DNA of 64,000 bases from Psococerastis gibbosa (GCA_963971405.1 OZ020485.1:48791469-48855468); one strand, 5' to 3'; shown: positions 1 through 10,599, counted from the stretch's first letter. Numbers and translations: made by a program. Notes: a model not told the origin generated them from the sequence alone.

Positions 1-498
1 GTGCTTATGTTATTAGCAGAAATTCTGTCACCTTGAAAGTTACTCAAGTTACTTACAACCATTGTTAGTAAAATTTTCTTGTACAATAGTTCAAATGACA
101 AAATTCCTAACTCATTAAAAATTATCCTCGTACTAACATTGTACCCTGTTTTATTGAGCATCCTCATGGCAAATTTTTGGCAAGTAACAATTTTTGATGT
201 TGTTAACGATTAGAATACTTGGGCAGAAACAATTTGTCATTACATTGGTGCATTGGTCATGTTTGAATGATAACAATTAAAGAAATGGCATTTAATTTCA
301 TTCGTATTCGAAATACTAGACACTTTATAAGGTGAATAATTTTAAGAATATTCGATAATGTTAGTTTTTTTTCCAATTTATTATAAGCTGGTGTTCTGTA
401 ATCCACTTCATGACTCTTTTTTATAGAATCAAGCAAGTAGCACTGTAGCAATGATGCATTTGAAACAGAACAAATTATTGCACAATCAACCGCAAAAC
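1..498. other. No gene recognised
   Basis: AT-rich sequence with stops in all frames. I see no motif, no repeat shared with the rest of the window and no RNA gene. It may be decayed flank of the reverse transcriptase fragment that begins just after it. Confidence 0.5.
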
Positions 499-905
499 TT
501 AAAAATGACTATTATTTTTTAATTTCAAGTTGCTTAACCCATTAATAAATATAAGGAAAAATAATGGAGCCATCCCAGAACCCTGCAAAATTCCATATTT
601 TAGGGGTCTTTTATCACTTAAATACTGATGATGAACTTTTGTAATCTGTACTCTATTTAATAAATAGGATTTAATCCACATTAATGGTTTGCCTCTTATG
701 CCTGCAGTCGCAATTTTTTTTTTATCAGTAGATCTCTACTAATAACATCGAAACACTTGCTTAAATCAATGTGGCAAGCAGCAACTTTTTCGCCTTTATC
801 AAGTCCCAAAATCACAGGAGTCAAGTAATTGTAAATAGCTTTATCGGTACCTGATTTTGGGCGGTATGCATACTGATTGGGTGTCAAAAAATTTACTGTT
901 GCTAA
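499..905 (-). pseudogene. LINE reverse transcriptase core fragment
   Basis: Two minus-strand frames together give a broken reverse transcriptase core. The first (905-696) has the LTPNQYAYRPKSGTDKAI block followed by the motif A region HIDLSKCFDVISRDLL. The second (681-499) has KYGILQGSGMAPLFFLIFINGL, the motif B region that precedes the catalytic YADD/FADD motif in jockey/CR1-type LINEs. The frame breaks near 690, and neither the endonuclease nor the catalytic Asp pair is present, so this is a dead fragment. A plus-strand C-terminal RT segment follows at 1390, so the two may be parts of one 5'-inverted insertion. Confidence 0.8.
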
Positions 906-1389
906 ATAGCCTAATGCAATAATGCATAAATGATGCAATAATACAAGAAATAGGTACGCGTCAGGTGTATAGATAAATAAATAAATGTACAGTAGGTATG
1001 TATGTAAGTTTTCGTCACATAAAAAGGTTGCGGATTTAGGTTTCACTTAAATAATAAATTCTTTTTCTATGGCGGATAGGGTTAAGTGTTGGGGATGACT
1101 GGCGTGCTTTAATTTCTGTCTGTCGGCAAAAGGTGGCCTTGCAACGAAGGCTACCTAATTTCATGACGGATATATTATACGGTGGTTTAGTCGTGCCTGT
1201 GTCCTTGGCCATGACCTTCGTTTGGCCTGAACCCACTTGGGACTGAAGAGAACATGCAGAGTCAGCTAAAATAAATTAGGTTCTCGTCAGGTTTCATTGA
1301 ATTAATACATAGTTGCAGCTTCTCTAAACCCCACATATACACCTTTCCGGTGAACTTCAATTAACTGGAACATAGACCGGTCTTACTTG
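906..1389. other. Unresolved spacer between LINE pieces
   Basis: Short tetranucleotide-like stretches (aaataaataaatg near 974) and AT-rich sequence. No convincing protein similarity on either strand. It separates two LINE fragments of opposite orientation. Confidence 0.4.
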
Positions 1390-2177
1390 ACATGATCATA
1401 CCAAAAGAGTGTGTAAAAAGGTTTTGTACTCCTTACACGCCCTGCAGCGCCTAAAATTTTTACTGCCTGTTGCTATAAAGCGAAATCTGATCCAATCATT
1501 AATATTTCCTATATTCGACTATGTTGATTTGATTTACAGTACTTGTAATGAAGTTGATGCTAGGCACCTCCAATATGCTCAGAACTCATGCATGCGGTTC
1601 ACTTACAATGTGAAACGGCGGGATCACATATATCCCCATTCTACCACAGGGCTCAGTGGCTAAAATTAGGTGAAAGAAGAACTTTGCACTCACTATTATT
1701 ACTACCTATATAAGGTATTGAATAGTGCAGCTCCTTCATGTCTCTATGATTGCCAAAAGCCATTGAATTCCCATAGAAATGGACTTGTAATGCGAATACC
1801 CCGACGTAACACAGCTTTATATGGTAGTTCTTGTTTTGTAAATGTCTGCCGCCAGCGGAACTCCCTAGATAAGGAAATTAGACCGCAGCCAAAGATTCGT
1901 GGGTTCAAAAGCCAGTTACTGAAAAAATTGCTAGGAACAAAATAGCTTTAGAATACGATTACTGTCTAGGCTTATAGGTATTTACTGTATGTCTTCTTAC
2001 AACCACGTTTACAATAAGTTCTTTTTATGCATTGTTAGAATAAGATTGTTTAAGTTAAGCGTATGTATTTTGGATATTGTATTGTTTTTGGACGTGGGTT
2101 AGGCAGAAAAAGACTTTCTAGTCTTAAGTCTCGCCCCGTAAATATAAGACGATTATTATTATTATTATTATTATTAT
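1390..2177 (+). pseudogene. LINE RT C-terminal segment with (TTA)n tail
   Basis: Plus-strand frames read VCKKVLYSLHALQRLKFLLP, then IKRNLIQSLIFPIFDYVDLIY, the typical region after the RT fingers/palm in jockey-like LINEs. A second frame (1670-1945) gives YKVLNSAAPSCL and a basic tail ending FKSQLLKKLLGTK. A frame change separates the two near 1665. The copy ends in a non-coding 3' region and a (TTA)n run at about 2153-2177, the sort of short simple tail that LINEs use for priming. Dead copy: frame broken and no catalytic core. Confidence 0.8.
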
Positions 2178-2224
2178 AAAATTAAGGTATGAGACTCAAC
2201 ACAAAAGAGCATTTTCCCGCTGGT

Positions 2225-2680
2225 CCTGGGTTCACCTCAGGGACGGATTCAGCCAATTAGGGGGGGGGGGGGTAAAGAAGTGCACAGCGTTCGCAGGGGG
2301 ACATGGTGGGACATGATCAAGGGCGGATTTGCCTCCAATTTAGGAGGGGAGGGGGTGTCAGCGGGCAGATTCAGTGGATTATAACATTAAAAAACATTAT
2401 TATTTTTAATTCCCACTATAAACCCATTTTTATCTAGTGTAAGCTCATTTTATTTGGGGTTAATAAATATACTCAATCCCCCGTCAGACTGGCAGGGTTT
2501 CCTATAGCTTGAAATGCTGAAAAACAGGCGTTGGAAAAACGAAACAACCCTCTTTCTAACACAGATTGGCCACAATTTTAGCATTTGAATTTCACAAAAC
2601 AGGAGTTGAAAAACTGTGGCCAATGAAGTATAGGCTACATGTCAATGTAGAGGAGCATTTCTGTTAATTTGACGGGTATT
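2225..2680. repeat. Poly-G element and repeat fragments
   Basis: A G12 run at about 2262 lies just inside an 'aggGACGGATTCAG'-like edge, as in the poly-G/C TIR elements. A matching far end is not clear. At 2481-2547 the block 'CAGGGTTTCCTATAGCTTG ... AGGCGTTGGAAAAAC' matches the outer end of repeat R-B (compare 38050-38110 and the inverse at 62040-62100). At 2556-2680 'TCTAACACAGATTGGCCACA' also occurs near 11090 and 52200. Nothing coding is seen from here to 3095. Confidence 0.5.
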
Positions 2681-3099
2681 TTAAGATTTTAAGATTGATA
2701 TTTCGATATTTATTATAGCCTAGTGTGGTACTCTTATTTGCTGTTAACTGCTGTTTCTGGAAGCCCATTTTGTATTTTGGCCAGCCATTGCCAGCAGTAA
2801 GACCCCCAGTGATAACCCCTGAAGGATAACAGCTTGGTCTTGACCAGTACAATTCCGACGAGACGTAATATACTATTATAAGAAATTAAATTATGATTAT
2901 TATGTGAACATAATTCTTTGTCATTAAAGTATATACTGTATAGCCCATTAGCTTGCCATGCTTACTGACTTACATCGAATACCCACTAACCACGTACCCT
3001 CTGAACGGTAGGTAAAGGTAGTAATATTCTTATAGGCAAAAAGATACATTATAAGTTGACCTCTCACTAATTGGTTTTGCTCCCCTTAAAAGACAGGTG

Positions 3100-3395
3100 A
3101 GAAAATGAAGAGCAAGCAGCCACGTCCAAAGGATGGATGATGAGAATAGGACCACCCGGAGGTTGGTAGAAGCAAGGCCACAAGGTAGAAGACCCATCGG
3201 CAGCGCAAGGACAACGGACAAATGAAAGAATTGAACAACTTGCGGGAGCAAGAGGGAAAACAATGGTCGAGCTCAAGACGCTAGCGTCGGACCGGGGCGA
3301 GTTCAACAAATGGGTATGGGGCAACCTCCTCATGCTGCGCACTAAGAGCACAGAGAAAGAAGAGGAAGAAGAAGAAGAACAGATGAAACATTGAG
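3100..3395 (+). pseudogene. LINE RT C-terminal tail remnant
   Basis: The plus strand reads RMDDENRTTRRLVEARPQGR followed by RPIGSARTTD. After one frameshift (near 3220) it continues NERIEQLAGARGKTMVELKT then LASDRGEFNKWVW. This is the 'GRP.GR...W...LA.DR..W' tail that many non-LTR retrotransposons carry after RT. The opposite-strand frames here (serine-rich) are shadows of an acidic GAAGAA run at 3355-3380. 3396-3635 holds nothing I recognise apart from AT-rich 3600-3635. Confidence 0.6.
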
Positions 3396-3635
3396 GGTCA
3401 GGGTGGAACTTCTTGCAACATTTCAAAAAAGGTTATTATCCTCTACTCTCCATGTGCTTGCAGCACGGGCAATTTCATGTGTAGAAGTGACAGTTCACGC
3501 TTACGCCGTAGCTCTACAACCCTGAAGGGTTCGAGCTGGGTCGACAAGACGGCAACATTTCCCCGTGCTGCCCAGGCCTAGGCTTGGCATTCCATCCTCT
3601 TTTTTTATATATATTTTTTTATATTTTTTATAAAA

Positions 3636-3800
3636 GATTAATCGCATACAAACAATTTAATGAATGTATCCGATTGACCTCTTCAGTCGCCTCTGTAGGT
3701 TAGTACCTGTGTTGAGTTACGACACGTCTCCTATCGCATGGCGTGTAAAGAAAGTGCATGCACGTTACCACCTGGCCATCGAAGTCGATATTCCCAGCTG
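3636..3800 (+). repeat. Interspersed repeat R-C
   Basis: Starts with 'GCATACAAACAATTTAATGA', continues 'TTGACCTCTTCAGTCGCCTC' and ends with 'GGCCATCGAAGTCGATA'. Related copies lie at 9130-9215 (-), 10600-10745 (+), 22268-22390 (+), 42205-42300 (-) and 45361-45425 (-). The reverse strand has 'GATGGCGAGATGGTAGCGTG', which looks like a Pol III A box, so a tRNA-derived origin is possible. The B box is degenerate. 3801-4030 holds nothing further. Confidence 0.6.
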
Positions 3801-4042
3801 CCTGAGATCTACGCCCACTCCATCCACCTAACGCTGTCTCGGCCTTCCCACTCAGCGGCGTCCTTCTGGCTTCTGTGACCTGACCTTCTTTGCCACTCTC
3901 CTGTTGGGCATCCTCATCCTCCTCTGCTCACCGAGCCTGCATCTTTTCTAATCAGCTATTTGTGCCTACGTTTAAACGCTATCGGCATAAATGGTTATCG
4001 GCTTATGGTTATCGGCGTACAGTTAGACTTGACTTACTTGAC

Positions 4043-4599
4043 TTAGGGTGGCGCTAACAGCCCATGGGGACTTTTGGCCGCACGTACTATGCCTCTCCAT
4101 TCCGCTCGATCACAAGCCACCGTCCGCCACGTTTCTGGGTGCAAGCCCATTTTTTGGACGTCATCCGCCATCTGGTCCTGGTACCTCTTCCTTGGCCTTC
4201 CCAGGGGTCTGGGTTCGGTCAAGTGAGCCTCCCATAGGAGGGGTCCATTCTCCCTACATGACCTATCCATTGGAGTCGCTGCCCCCTGAGACGGTCCAAG
4301 ACACTAGCTGATTTGTATAGAGCGTGAATTTCTGCGTTGGTTCTAGCTCTGTAGTTGCCGTCCTCAATGATCCCACCAAAAATCCGCCTGAGCATCTTGT
4401 TCTGGAACACTCGCAGTGCGTCGCATTCCCTGGATGTTAGCGTCCAAGCTTCCGCGCCATACAGCAGAACCGGTAGTACGAGGGTTTTATACAGCCGAGT
4501 TTTGGTGGTCCATGATAGAAGCCTGGAGTTGAAAAGGGGTCTCGTTTGAAAGTAAGCCACAGTTACAGTTAGGCGCCATCTAATATATGCTGTGGTCAT
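4043..4599 (-). pseudogene. LINE RT C-terminal region, frameshifted
   Basis: A minus-strand frame (4599-4219) reads TRLYKTLVLPVLLYGAEAWT, then LRVFQNKMLRRIFGG and RLRGQRLQWIGHVGRMD, the well-known end of LINE reverse transcriptases. A second frame (4270-4043) carries on with RPLGRPRKRYQDQMADDVQ, then EWRGIVRAAKSPHGL. The frame changes around 4245. The catalytic core is absent, so this is a 5'-truncated dead copy. The short repeat 'GACTTGACTTACTTGACTTA' just beyond (4027-4047) looks like its 3' simple tail. Confidence 0.85.
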
Positions 4600-4905
4600 G
4601 AGACGAATGGAAACTAAATTCGAGCTGCTACTGACGGTTAAGAATCATAAAATAACATACTTTGGCCATGTGATGAGAAACGAAATGCATCATCTACTGA
4701 ATGTAATAATCCATGGGAACAAAGAAGGACTAAGGGCTCCCAGCAGATGAAGAACGTCCTGGGTTAAAAACCGTGGTCCGTGGTTCGGCAAGAGCTCGAC
4801 TTCACTTTTGAGAGCAGCAGTCTCCAAGGTACAAATTGCAATGATGATAGATGAGGCATGTAAAGAAGACGGTCTCAACTTGTCCGTTATGACTTATAGC
4901 CGTTA
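4596..4905 (+). pseudogene. Second LINE RT tail, opposite orientation
   Basis: The plus strand reads KITYFGHVMRNEMHHLLNVI, IHGNKEGLRAP, an in-frame stop, then SWVKNRGPWFGKSSTSL and RAAVSKVQIAMMI. This matches the 'GHVMR.E...LL..I..GK..G.R..GR...SW..N...W' tail of a different LINE lineage. It abuts the minus-strand fragment head to head, so one LINE probably inserted into the other. Broken by an in-frame stop. Confidence 0.7.
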
Positions 4906-5035
4906 TGGGTTGACATTGAAGAGGTGTAGGCCTACCTGTTTGCTAATGGTCTAAATTTACACAAGAACAATATTCATAACGTCCAACAAATTTGAGGAGG
5001 TCGTTGGCAGGGCAAAGTTCAATGGGGCTCTGTAA

Positions 5036-5242
5036 GGACCCGTTTATAGCAGGTGGTTGCGGGAGCGGGTCAGGCGTAAAATAAACATAGGATACCTTGA
5101 GCAAAGTGTTTCCTTCTTATAAATCTAGTAATACTTTTCTTAAAAAGAGACTACGTATTATGTAAATAAACAAACTGCCAGCTTTTCTTCCGTTTATTTT
5201 ACGCCAGACCCGCTCACGCAATCACCTGCTATAAACGGGCCC
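5036..5242. mobile_element. MITE, PIF/Harbinger (Tourist)-like
   Basis: A 207-bp element whose ends form about 50-bp inverted repeats (5036-5086 and 5193-5242). The left end reads GGACCCGTTTATAGCAGGTG and the reverse complement of the right end reads GGGCCCGTTTATAGCAGGTG. It is flanked by TAA on both sides (5033-5035, 5243-5245). GGGCC-type ends with a 3-bp TWA target duplication are typical of PIF/Harbinger MITEs. No coding capacity. The core is AT-rich. Confidence 0.75.
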
Positions 5243-5245
5243 TAA

Positions 5246-5758
5246 GAAAGCCTATATTTATAAAAATCCATTCAAAATGATAAGTGTGTCGGAAATTTAA
5301 TCAATATTCAGTTTCCAAGGCGGCAAATCTAAACTGTAGCGTCCACGGTTTTCTGATGCCTTTATTACTAAGTTCACACTTAAATATTATTAGGTTAGTG
5401 GGTAAAGCTGTGACCTCTGGCAATTTACTCGCACGGCCACCTCTGTCAGTCACAATAATTCCAATTATTTAGTATGCTGATTAAGTGACACCTACGTAAG
5501 CTGTGCATAATTTAATGCAGTAGAATTGGTCTATAATTTATGGGGCACTACGACAGTTTGAACAAGCCCGTACCCAGGGAGTGTAGGAGATGAATCCCCC
5601 CCCCTTTCCAAACCAATTTACACTAGATTGAATTGAATTGGAATAAATGAATACCGGGTGTGGGCAGCAGCAGCCATTGATTTAGGGGAGATCCTGTGAT
5701 CACCAGTTAAACACAATATTGTACGATACGGTATTGTATATATTGTATTGTATATCAT
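5246..5758. other. No gene recognised
   Basis: AT-rich with scattered short open frames that match nothing I know. A short C run is present at about 5597. No inverted repeat or tandem structure seen. Confidence 0.4.
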
Positions 5759-6050
5759 AGGCGTAAAGTTTTAGAATTATGGCGGGGGCAAAACTAAGTA
5801 GACCTTATGACGTCACCAGGCAGGATTTAAGGAAAAATTGAAAATATAGCAGCAAAATAGTAGGTTTTTACGCATTTAAATAGTTGTAAAGTATAGCTGT
5901 AGATTTTACAAAGCTAAAAGAGGTATGCTTATATTCATATTGCTGTAAATGGGGACCATGAAGTATGAACCACGCCTTACAATGCTGGGGGGGGGGGCAA
6001 GTTGGACCGTGCAAGTTGGACCGTGCCCCCCCCCCCAACTTTACGCCCCT
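5759..6050. mobile_element. Poly-G/C element with TIRs
   Basis: Left end AGGCGTAAAGTT (5759-5770) and right end AACTTTACGCCCCT (6037-6050) are inverted copies. The element carries G9 and C12 runs inside (about 5985 and 6026) and a tandem 'GCAAGTTGGACCGT' pair between them. It is non-coding and belongs with the other TIR-plus-homopolymer elements in this window. Confidence 0.65.
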
Positions 6051-6155
6051 GTTGTCACCCTGTCAGTCAACTCCTCTTCTCCCTGAGGCAAAGGAGTCTG
6101 TCGTTAGGGTACCTTTCGTTAAGAAACTGACTCAGGTTGCTAAAAACCCAGAAAT

Positions 6156-6375
6156 GCTTTAAGAGGACATGCTAGGTAGAAAATTGGCACCCCAAAATGA
6201 AATACTTTTCATTCTTTATTTCATTAACTTAGCAAGGTATTAAACAATTGGCTAATTTAACTTTGAAAGGCTACTTCGTGCATCATGTAATTGGGTATTT
6301 TAACTATTCGGTTTGCAGTTTTTCCAAAAATCCCGCTGGTTTATATGAAAGAACAAAGGTGTAACATTTCTTCAA
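6156..6375. repeat. Repeat R-D, half copy
   Basis: Begins 'AGAGGACATGCTAGGTAGAA' and continues 'TTTCATTAACTTAGCAAGG' to 'CCAAAAATCCCGCTGG'. The same family forms a near-complete palindrome at 32197-32580 and a partial copy at 13590-13908. Only one arm is kept here. Further right is a (GAAT)n run at 6512-6558. Confidence 0.65.
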
Positions 6376-6676
6376 TCGAATAAATATTAGGTCGAAGAAA
6401 TATTTGAGTGTGTAATAAGAGCCATTGTGCAATATCAACAGAAGTATTTGAGTATTTATTTATTAATCAGAAAACACAATACAATTAATAAATATCAAAG
6501 GGCCACACTAAGTGAATGAATGAATGAATGAAATGAAAAAATGAATGAATGAATGAAGTGCACCCTGTGAAGGGGACTTGCGTCGTGGCCCTAAGTTGTC
6601 AAGTATTGGGTCAACCGAGAGTGTTATCAAAGTAATATGCAGTAAAAATTGCATAGCCTTTTCTAACATGCAGTTC

Positions 6677-7340
6677 CAGTGGCGTAGCCAAGGGGGGGGG
6701 GGGGTCAGCTGGATCCGGACCCCCCCCCCAAATTTATGTTCCATATATTTATGTAAGCAAATTACCCCGTTTTGTTAATAAAGTTATCGTCTGAAAAATT
6801 AAAAATTTTTTTGCCGGCAAACTATTTCAGGCCTAAATCTTAGAAAACATTTCCCGCGGTAGCCCCCGGGCCCCCCTTGTTAGTTATAATATTCATCACA
6901 TATGTAAAATATGAACATAACTGCTTTCAAAATTCCACTATTTTGGGCCTATTCTTTTTCAACAAAATAATTCGCCCCCCCCCCTTTCATGCAGTTGGTC
7001 TACAATTCTTCGGCTGTAAAACCTAATTTTTTTTTAAATAGGTTACAAGACGTATATTCATCCAAAATGTGTAAAACTCCCCAATATCAGGTCTATCTTT
7101 TTCAAAGCCCTTCCCCGGGGGAGACCCCCGTGCCCACCTTCGGCCCCCCGAAATTAAGATCATGCCCCTAATTAGAAAATGCGTACGGCCATGAGAACCT
7201 CTTCCCTCTTTTTCTACTATTTTACGGGGGGGGGGGGGAGCAAATGAAACACCACCCCATTCGAAAACCTATCGTATCGTGTTGCATGAAAACCGGACAC
7301 CCCCCCCCCCCCCCAAAAAAAAATTCTGGCTACGCCGCTG
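6677..7340. mobile_element. Poly-G/C TIR element, 664 bp
   Basis: Left end CAGTGGCGTAGCCA (6677-6690) and right end TGGCTACGCCGCTG (7327-7340) are a 14-bp inverted pair with one mismatch. Long G and C runs sit just inside both ends (G12 near 6691, C16 near 7300), with more at 6720, 6973 and 7228. The internal block 'TTTTGTTAATAAAGTTATCG' is shared with the shorter copy at 11991-12256. No transposase is seen, so it is non-autonomous. Confidence 0.75.
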
Positions 7341-7742
7341 TCTAGGGCTAGGCCAATAATATAATCTCAAAGGGAAGTGAGGGAAGGCCATACTGCAATT
7401 TTTAAATTATGCAATTATACTGTACAATATCAACAGCAGTTGTCAAGTATTGTGTCAATCGAGAGCGTCTGTCTAACAATTATTGTTAGTAAGACAGCCA
7501 TTTCATGACGTATCTAAGCTAATAATATAATTCACGAAACGGGAGACAATACTGCAATTTTAAAATTATGCAATTGTGCAACATCAACAGAAGTTGTCCA
7601 CATCAACACATAAGTTTAGTACCTACTAAGTAGTGTAGGTTATTCCAAATTATTGTGTCAATCGAAACTTTTGTGTACGTAATAAGTAATAAACAGTGTG
7701 TTTCTTCTGATGTGTATCTAAGCTAATAATTCAATTCAGTCA
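7341..7742. repeat. Degenerate direct repeats of about 185 bp
   Basis: The blocks 'CTAATAATATAATTCACGAA', 'CTGCAATTTTAAAATTATGC' and 'TTGTGTCAATCGA' recur across 7350-7742, giving about two units. A third unit seems to resume after the SINE (TTCACGAAAGGGAAGTGTGG at about 7962), so SINE-1 interrupted a pre-existing tandem array. Confidence 0.5.
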
Positions 7743-7960
7743 GGACATGTAGATTAGTGGTGCAGACTCCGACTTTCACCCGAAAGGTTGTTGGTTCGAG
7801 TCCCGCACTTGCTACATTTTCTGGCCATGCTTCGGAAGGCATGTAAAGCAGATGGTTCCGAGCTTTCCTAGTTGAGTGTAAGAGAGAGCTCTATAGCCCT
7901 AACTCCACTAGGTTGGCTTAGTAATAGAACAAAAAAAGTTAATATTCAATTATTTATTTA
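7743..7960 (+). mobile_element. SINE-1, full-length copy
   Basis: tRNA-derived SINE. The head has an A-box-like 'GTAGATTAGTGGTGCAGACT' and a clear B box GGTTCGAGTCC at 7793-7803. The central block 'CCATGCTTCGGAAGGCATGT' is followed by AAAGCAGATGGTTCC. The 3' domain has 'CCTAACTCCACTAGGTTGGC' and an AT-rich tail. Other copies: 15385-15540, 32660-32872 (-), 37115-37330, 54100-54255 (-), and fragments at 33848, 46825 (-) and 63376. Confidence 0.85.
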
Positions 7961-8188
7961 ATTCACGAAAGGGAAGTGTGGGAAGGTACATAACATTACA
8001 TTAAAAATTATATTACAGTCTAGTACAGTAAATCACAAAACACGACAGCTACATCGAATGAGATTTCAAAATATCCTGTGAACTAAGTAATTAATTAATT
8101 GGTAATTAATTCCTCGTCCTCATACAACACAGATATAAAAACGGTCCGATAAAAATTAGTAAAAAAATCGTACCTACATTCTGCAAGT

Positions 8189-8435
8189 GAGGAGGCTGTT
8201 TACAAACATGGCCAACTCCAAGTTGTAGAATTTTTCAGGAGAGTGGATTTTCTGTTGAAAATTGCATTAAGTTTATAGCTAACCCTAGACTTCTCAGCAC
8301 TTCTGTGCGCAATCTGGCTGCTTTTGTCACTTTATTTTACAACGTGCAGGTGGACATTAAAATTTTCTGCAAGGTCGGATCAAAACCCCATTTTGTAAAA
8401 AAATGGAGTTGGCCACGTTTGTAACCAAGCTCCTC
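8189..8435. mobile_element. MITE with 30-bp TIRs, copy 1
   Basis: A 247-bp element. One end begins GAGGAGGCTGTTTACAAACA and the reverse complement of the other begins GAGGAGCTTGGTTACAAACG. Both then run into TGGCCAACTCCA. The flanking 4-bp direct repeat AAGT (8185-8188, 8436-8439) looks like a target duplication. A second copy lies in the opposite orientation at 16993-17240, in gene A intron 2. Non-coding. Confidence 0.75.
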
Positions 8436-8531
8436 AAGTATAAATTTACATTCTCTCACCTCAAAATATTAGTAGTTTTTTAATTATTATATTATACATT
8501 TGGCTAAGCCAATACCAGGCCAAAATACAGT

Positions 8532-8812
8532 CAGTGGCGGCGCTATGGGGGTGCCCGGTGGGGCCTGTACCCCCCCCCCCCCCCCGAACGTTTTTCCGGC
8601 CCCCCCCCCCATTTTTTAGATATTTTACATGTTAAGTACATAGCTGAATTTTTGTGATTCAAAAACGTCAGAATTAAAACTGGTTACAAGTTCCTTACTT
8701 TCATTATACCTACACATAATGAAAAATGTCTTGTTTTTTCATTGGCCCCGAAGAAAGAAGTCATGCCCCTCTATGGTCCCCCCGCATTAAAATTTATGGC
8801 ACCGCCACTGGG
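8532..8812. mobile_element. Poly-C TIR element
   Basis: Left CAGTGGCGGCGCTAT and right ATGGCACCGCCACTG are imperfect inverted ends. C16 and C11 runs lie inside (8571-8610). TACAGT occurs on both sides (8526-8531, 8813-8818), possibly a 6-bp target duplication. Non-coding. 8813-9129 contains further C/G-rich sequence ('GGTCTCCCCCGGGGGAAGAT') without a clear boundary. Confidence 0.6.
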
Positions 8813-9129
8813 TACAGTACAAGCTTAGTCCCGCCTCTTGACTAGGTACATCATCCAACTACCTAGCTAGGCGTCAAGGCTCACCACTCACCACCATAAT
8901 GTACCGAGTCCCCCCCTCTTTCACAAATGATAAATGTGAGTCCGTCCCAAAAGATCCCAAGATTCCAATTTGCTATACACTGGTCGCAAGGGGTCTCCCC
9001 CGGGGGAAGATTTTTGAAAAAATAGGTCCGAAATAGTGAGGTTGTATGATTTTAACAGCAGTAAATTTTATAATTTACTGAGGAAGACATATTCATATTA
9101 CCGAACTAGATTTATTTAATTCAACTTTT

Positions 9130-9215
9130 CACGACGTGTCGTAGCTCAACACGGGTAATAACCAGGCGACTGAAGAGGTCAATCGTATACATTTATTAAA
9201 TTGTTTGTATGCAAT
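9130..9215 (-). repeat. Repeat R-C fragment
   Basis: The reverse complement of the R-C core: 'GCGACTGAAGAGGTCAATCG' and 'TTAAATTGTTTGTATGC'. Truncated on both sides. Confidence 0.6.
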
Positions 9216-9246
9216 TAACACTTAAGAAAAGAAGAAAAAAAAACCT

Positions 9247-9840
9247 TGTCTGTTGCCATTGCCATTAAAAGTTTTAATCTACGGACCAGCTATTTCCTAT
9301 ACATACTGCTCTAGGGTTGGTACATCCAAGCGGAGTAAATGCACCTTCGTATAGGCAAAAAAAAAACGGGAAAAGATACAAGTTACCTTGGCTGTTGCGG
9401 GACGTTGCCATTGAAAGCCATAATCTACGGACCAGTTATTTCCTATACATACTGCTCTAGGTTTAATACATCCAAGCGGGGAAAAAAGTTTGTACATTCG
9501 TAAAGGCTGGAATGCAGGGAAGAAGTAAAAGTAACCTCATCTGTTGAGGGATGTCATTGAAAGTTACAGGCTAGGCCCAGCAAGGGAAACCTTTTGGGCC
9601 CCCGTAGGCAAATTTTCTCGTCCGTTGTGATCTGGACTGATTTAATTTTGACTGATTTGTTTCTAAATTACATTAATGTCGCTCAATACAATATAATAAG
9701 ATATATCCTACCATACGTACGGTACTGCTCTATGTTCGGTACATCCAAGCGGCGTAAATGTACCTTCGTAAGGGCTAGAAAGCGGGGAAAAGGTAACAGT
9801 TACCTCGGCTGTTGTGAGACATTGTCGTTGCAAATCATAT
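9247..9840 (+). repeat. About 146-bp tandem repeat, interrupted
   Basis: The unit contains 'AATCTACGGACCAG', 'CATACTGCTCTAGG' and 'ACATCCAAGCGG', followed by a purine-rich block and 'TACCTTGGCTGTTG'. Units begin at about 9261 and 9407. A further unit at 9715-9840 is separated by about 130 bp of other sequence. The units are diverged, so this is an old array. Confidence 0.65.
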
Positions 9841-10599
9841 GGACGTGCTGTTTGCTGTGAGACTGCCGGACGACTGCGCTATACATGATTGACCTGCCTT
9901 ACATAACCCGGTAAAGCTTAACCTACAGTCAGCTATTAAACTCATCGGTCCCCAGTTATTGTACATTATTATTTTATACGGAGGAGAGGGGGCTGTATCT
10001 ATTAACAAATTGATTTGTAGTCTCAGCCTCTTTTTCTTTAGAATTAAGTATTCATTAGAACGTTCCAATAACGGAATGAATGCATGAGTGAATGAATGAG
10101 TTAAATTATGTTCTATCTTTTCTTCTGCTATTTCTTTCTTCTCTTCTTCTTTCTTTCCTTTATTTTCAGGAAAATGTTATGTTACGTATGATAATAACGT
10201 GAAAAATAAAATAAATTGTAAATAGGTTACCTGCTGGTAGAGTATCCGTGGCTTCGGGGCCTAAGGTCACCTAATATAAAGACGTTTCATTTCATTTCAT
10301 TTCAACAAGGCGGAAACTGTAAAGTTGTTATGAGGAACAGTAGAAAGGTAGGCGAGCGGATTTGCACTAATTAGATATGGGCGGTGTTTTCGTATTTTGC
10401 TTGATGGAAATCGACCGCAGATGTAGGCTACTGCAGCTACAGTTGGTACCTACTTCTAGCTGTTTTAACATCTCTATAACAGTCTCCATTATAGGGTCTA
10501 TACATTTATATAACACTGCAAGTTCTTGTTACATTGTTTAAATGAGAATTTTGATATACTGTTTTTTTTTAATTTAAATTTATTAAAAAGGATAATCGC
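9841..10599. other. No gene recognised
   Basis: AT-rich, with a pyrimidine run (TTCTTCTCTTCTTCTTTC near 10137) and a (ATTTC)n run near 10288. No coding signal that I trust. Confidence 0.4.

Noticed and set aside
3067-3426. 119-residue serine-rich frame on minus
   Set aside because: Shadow of a GAAGAA run and a plus-strand LINE tail.
7743-7830. tRNA gene from A and B boxes
   Set aside because: No cloverleaf closes with an acceptor stem, and the sequence continues into a SINE body found in several copies.
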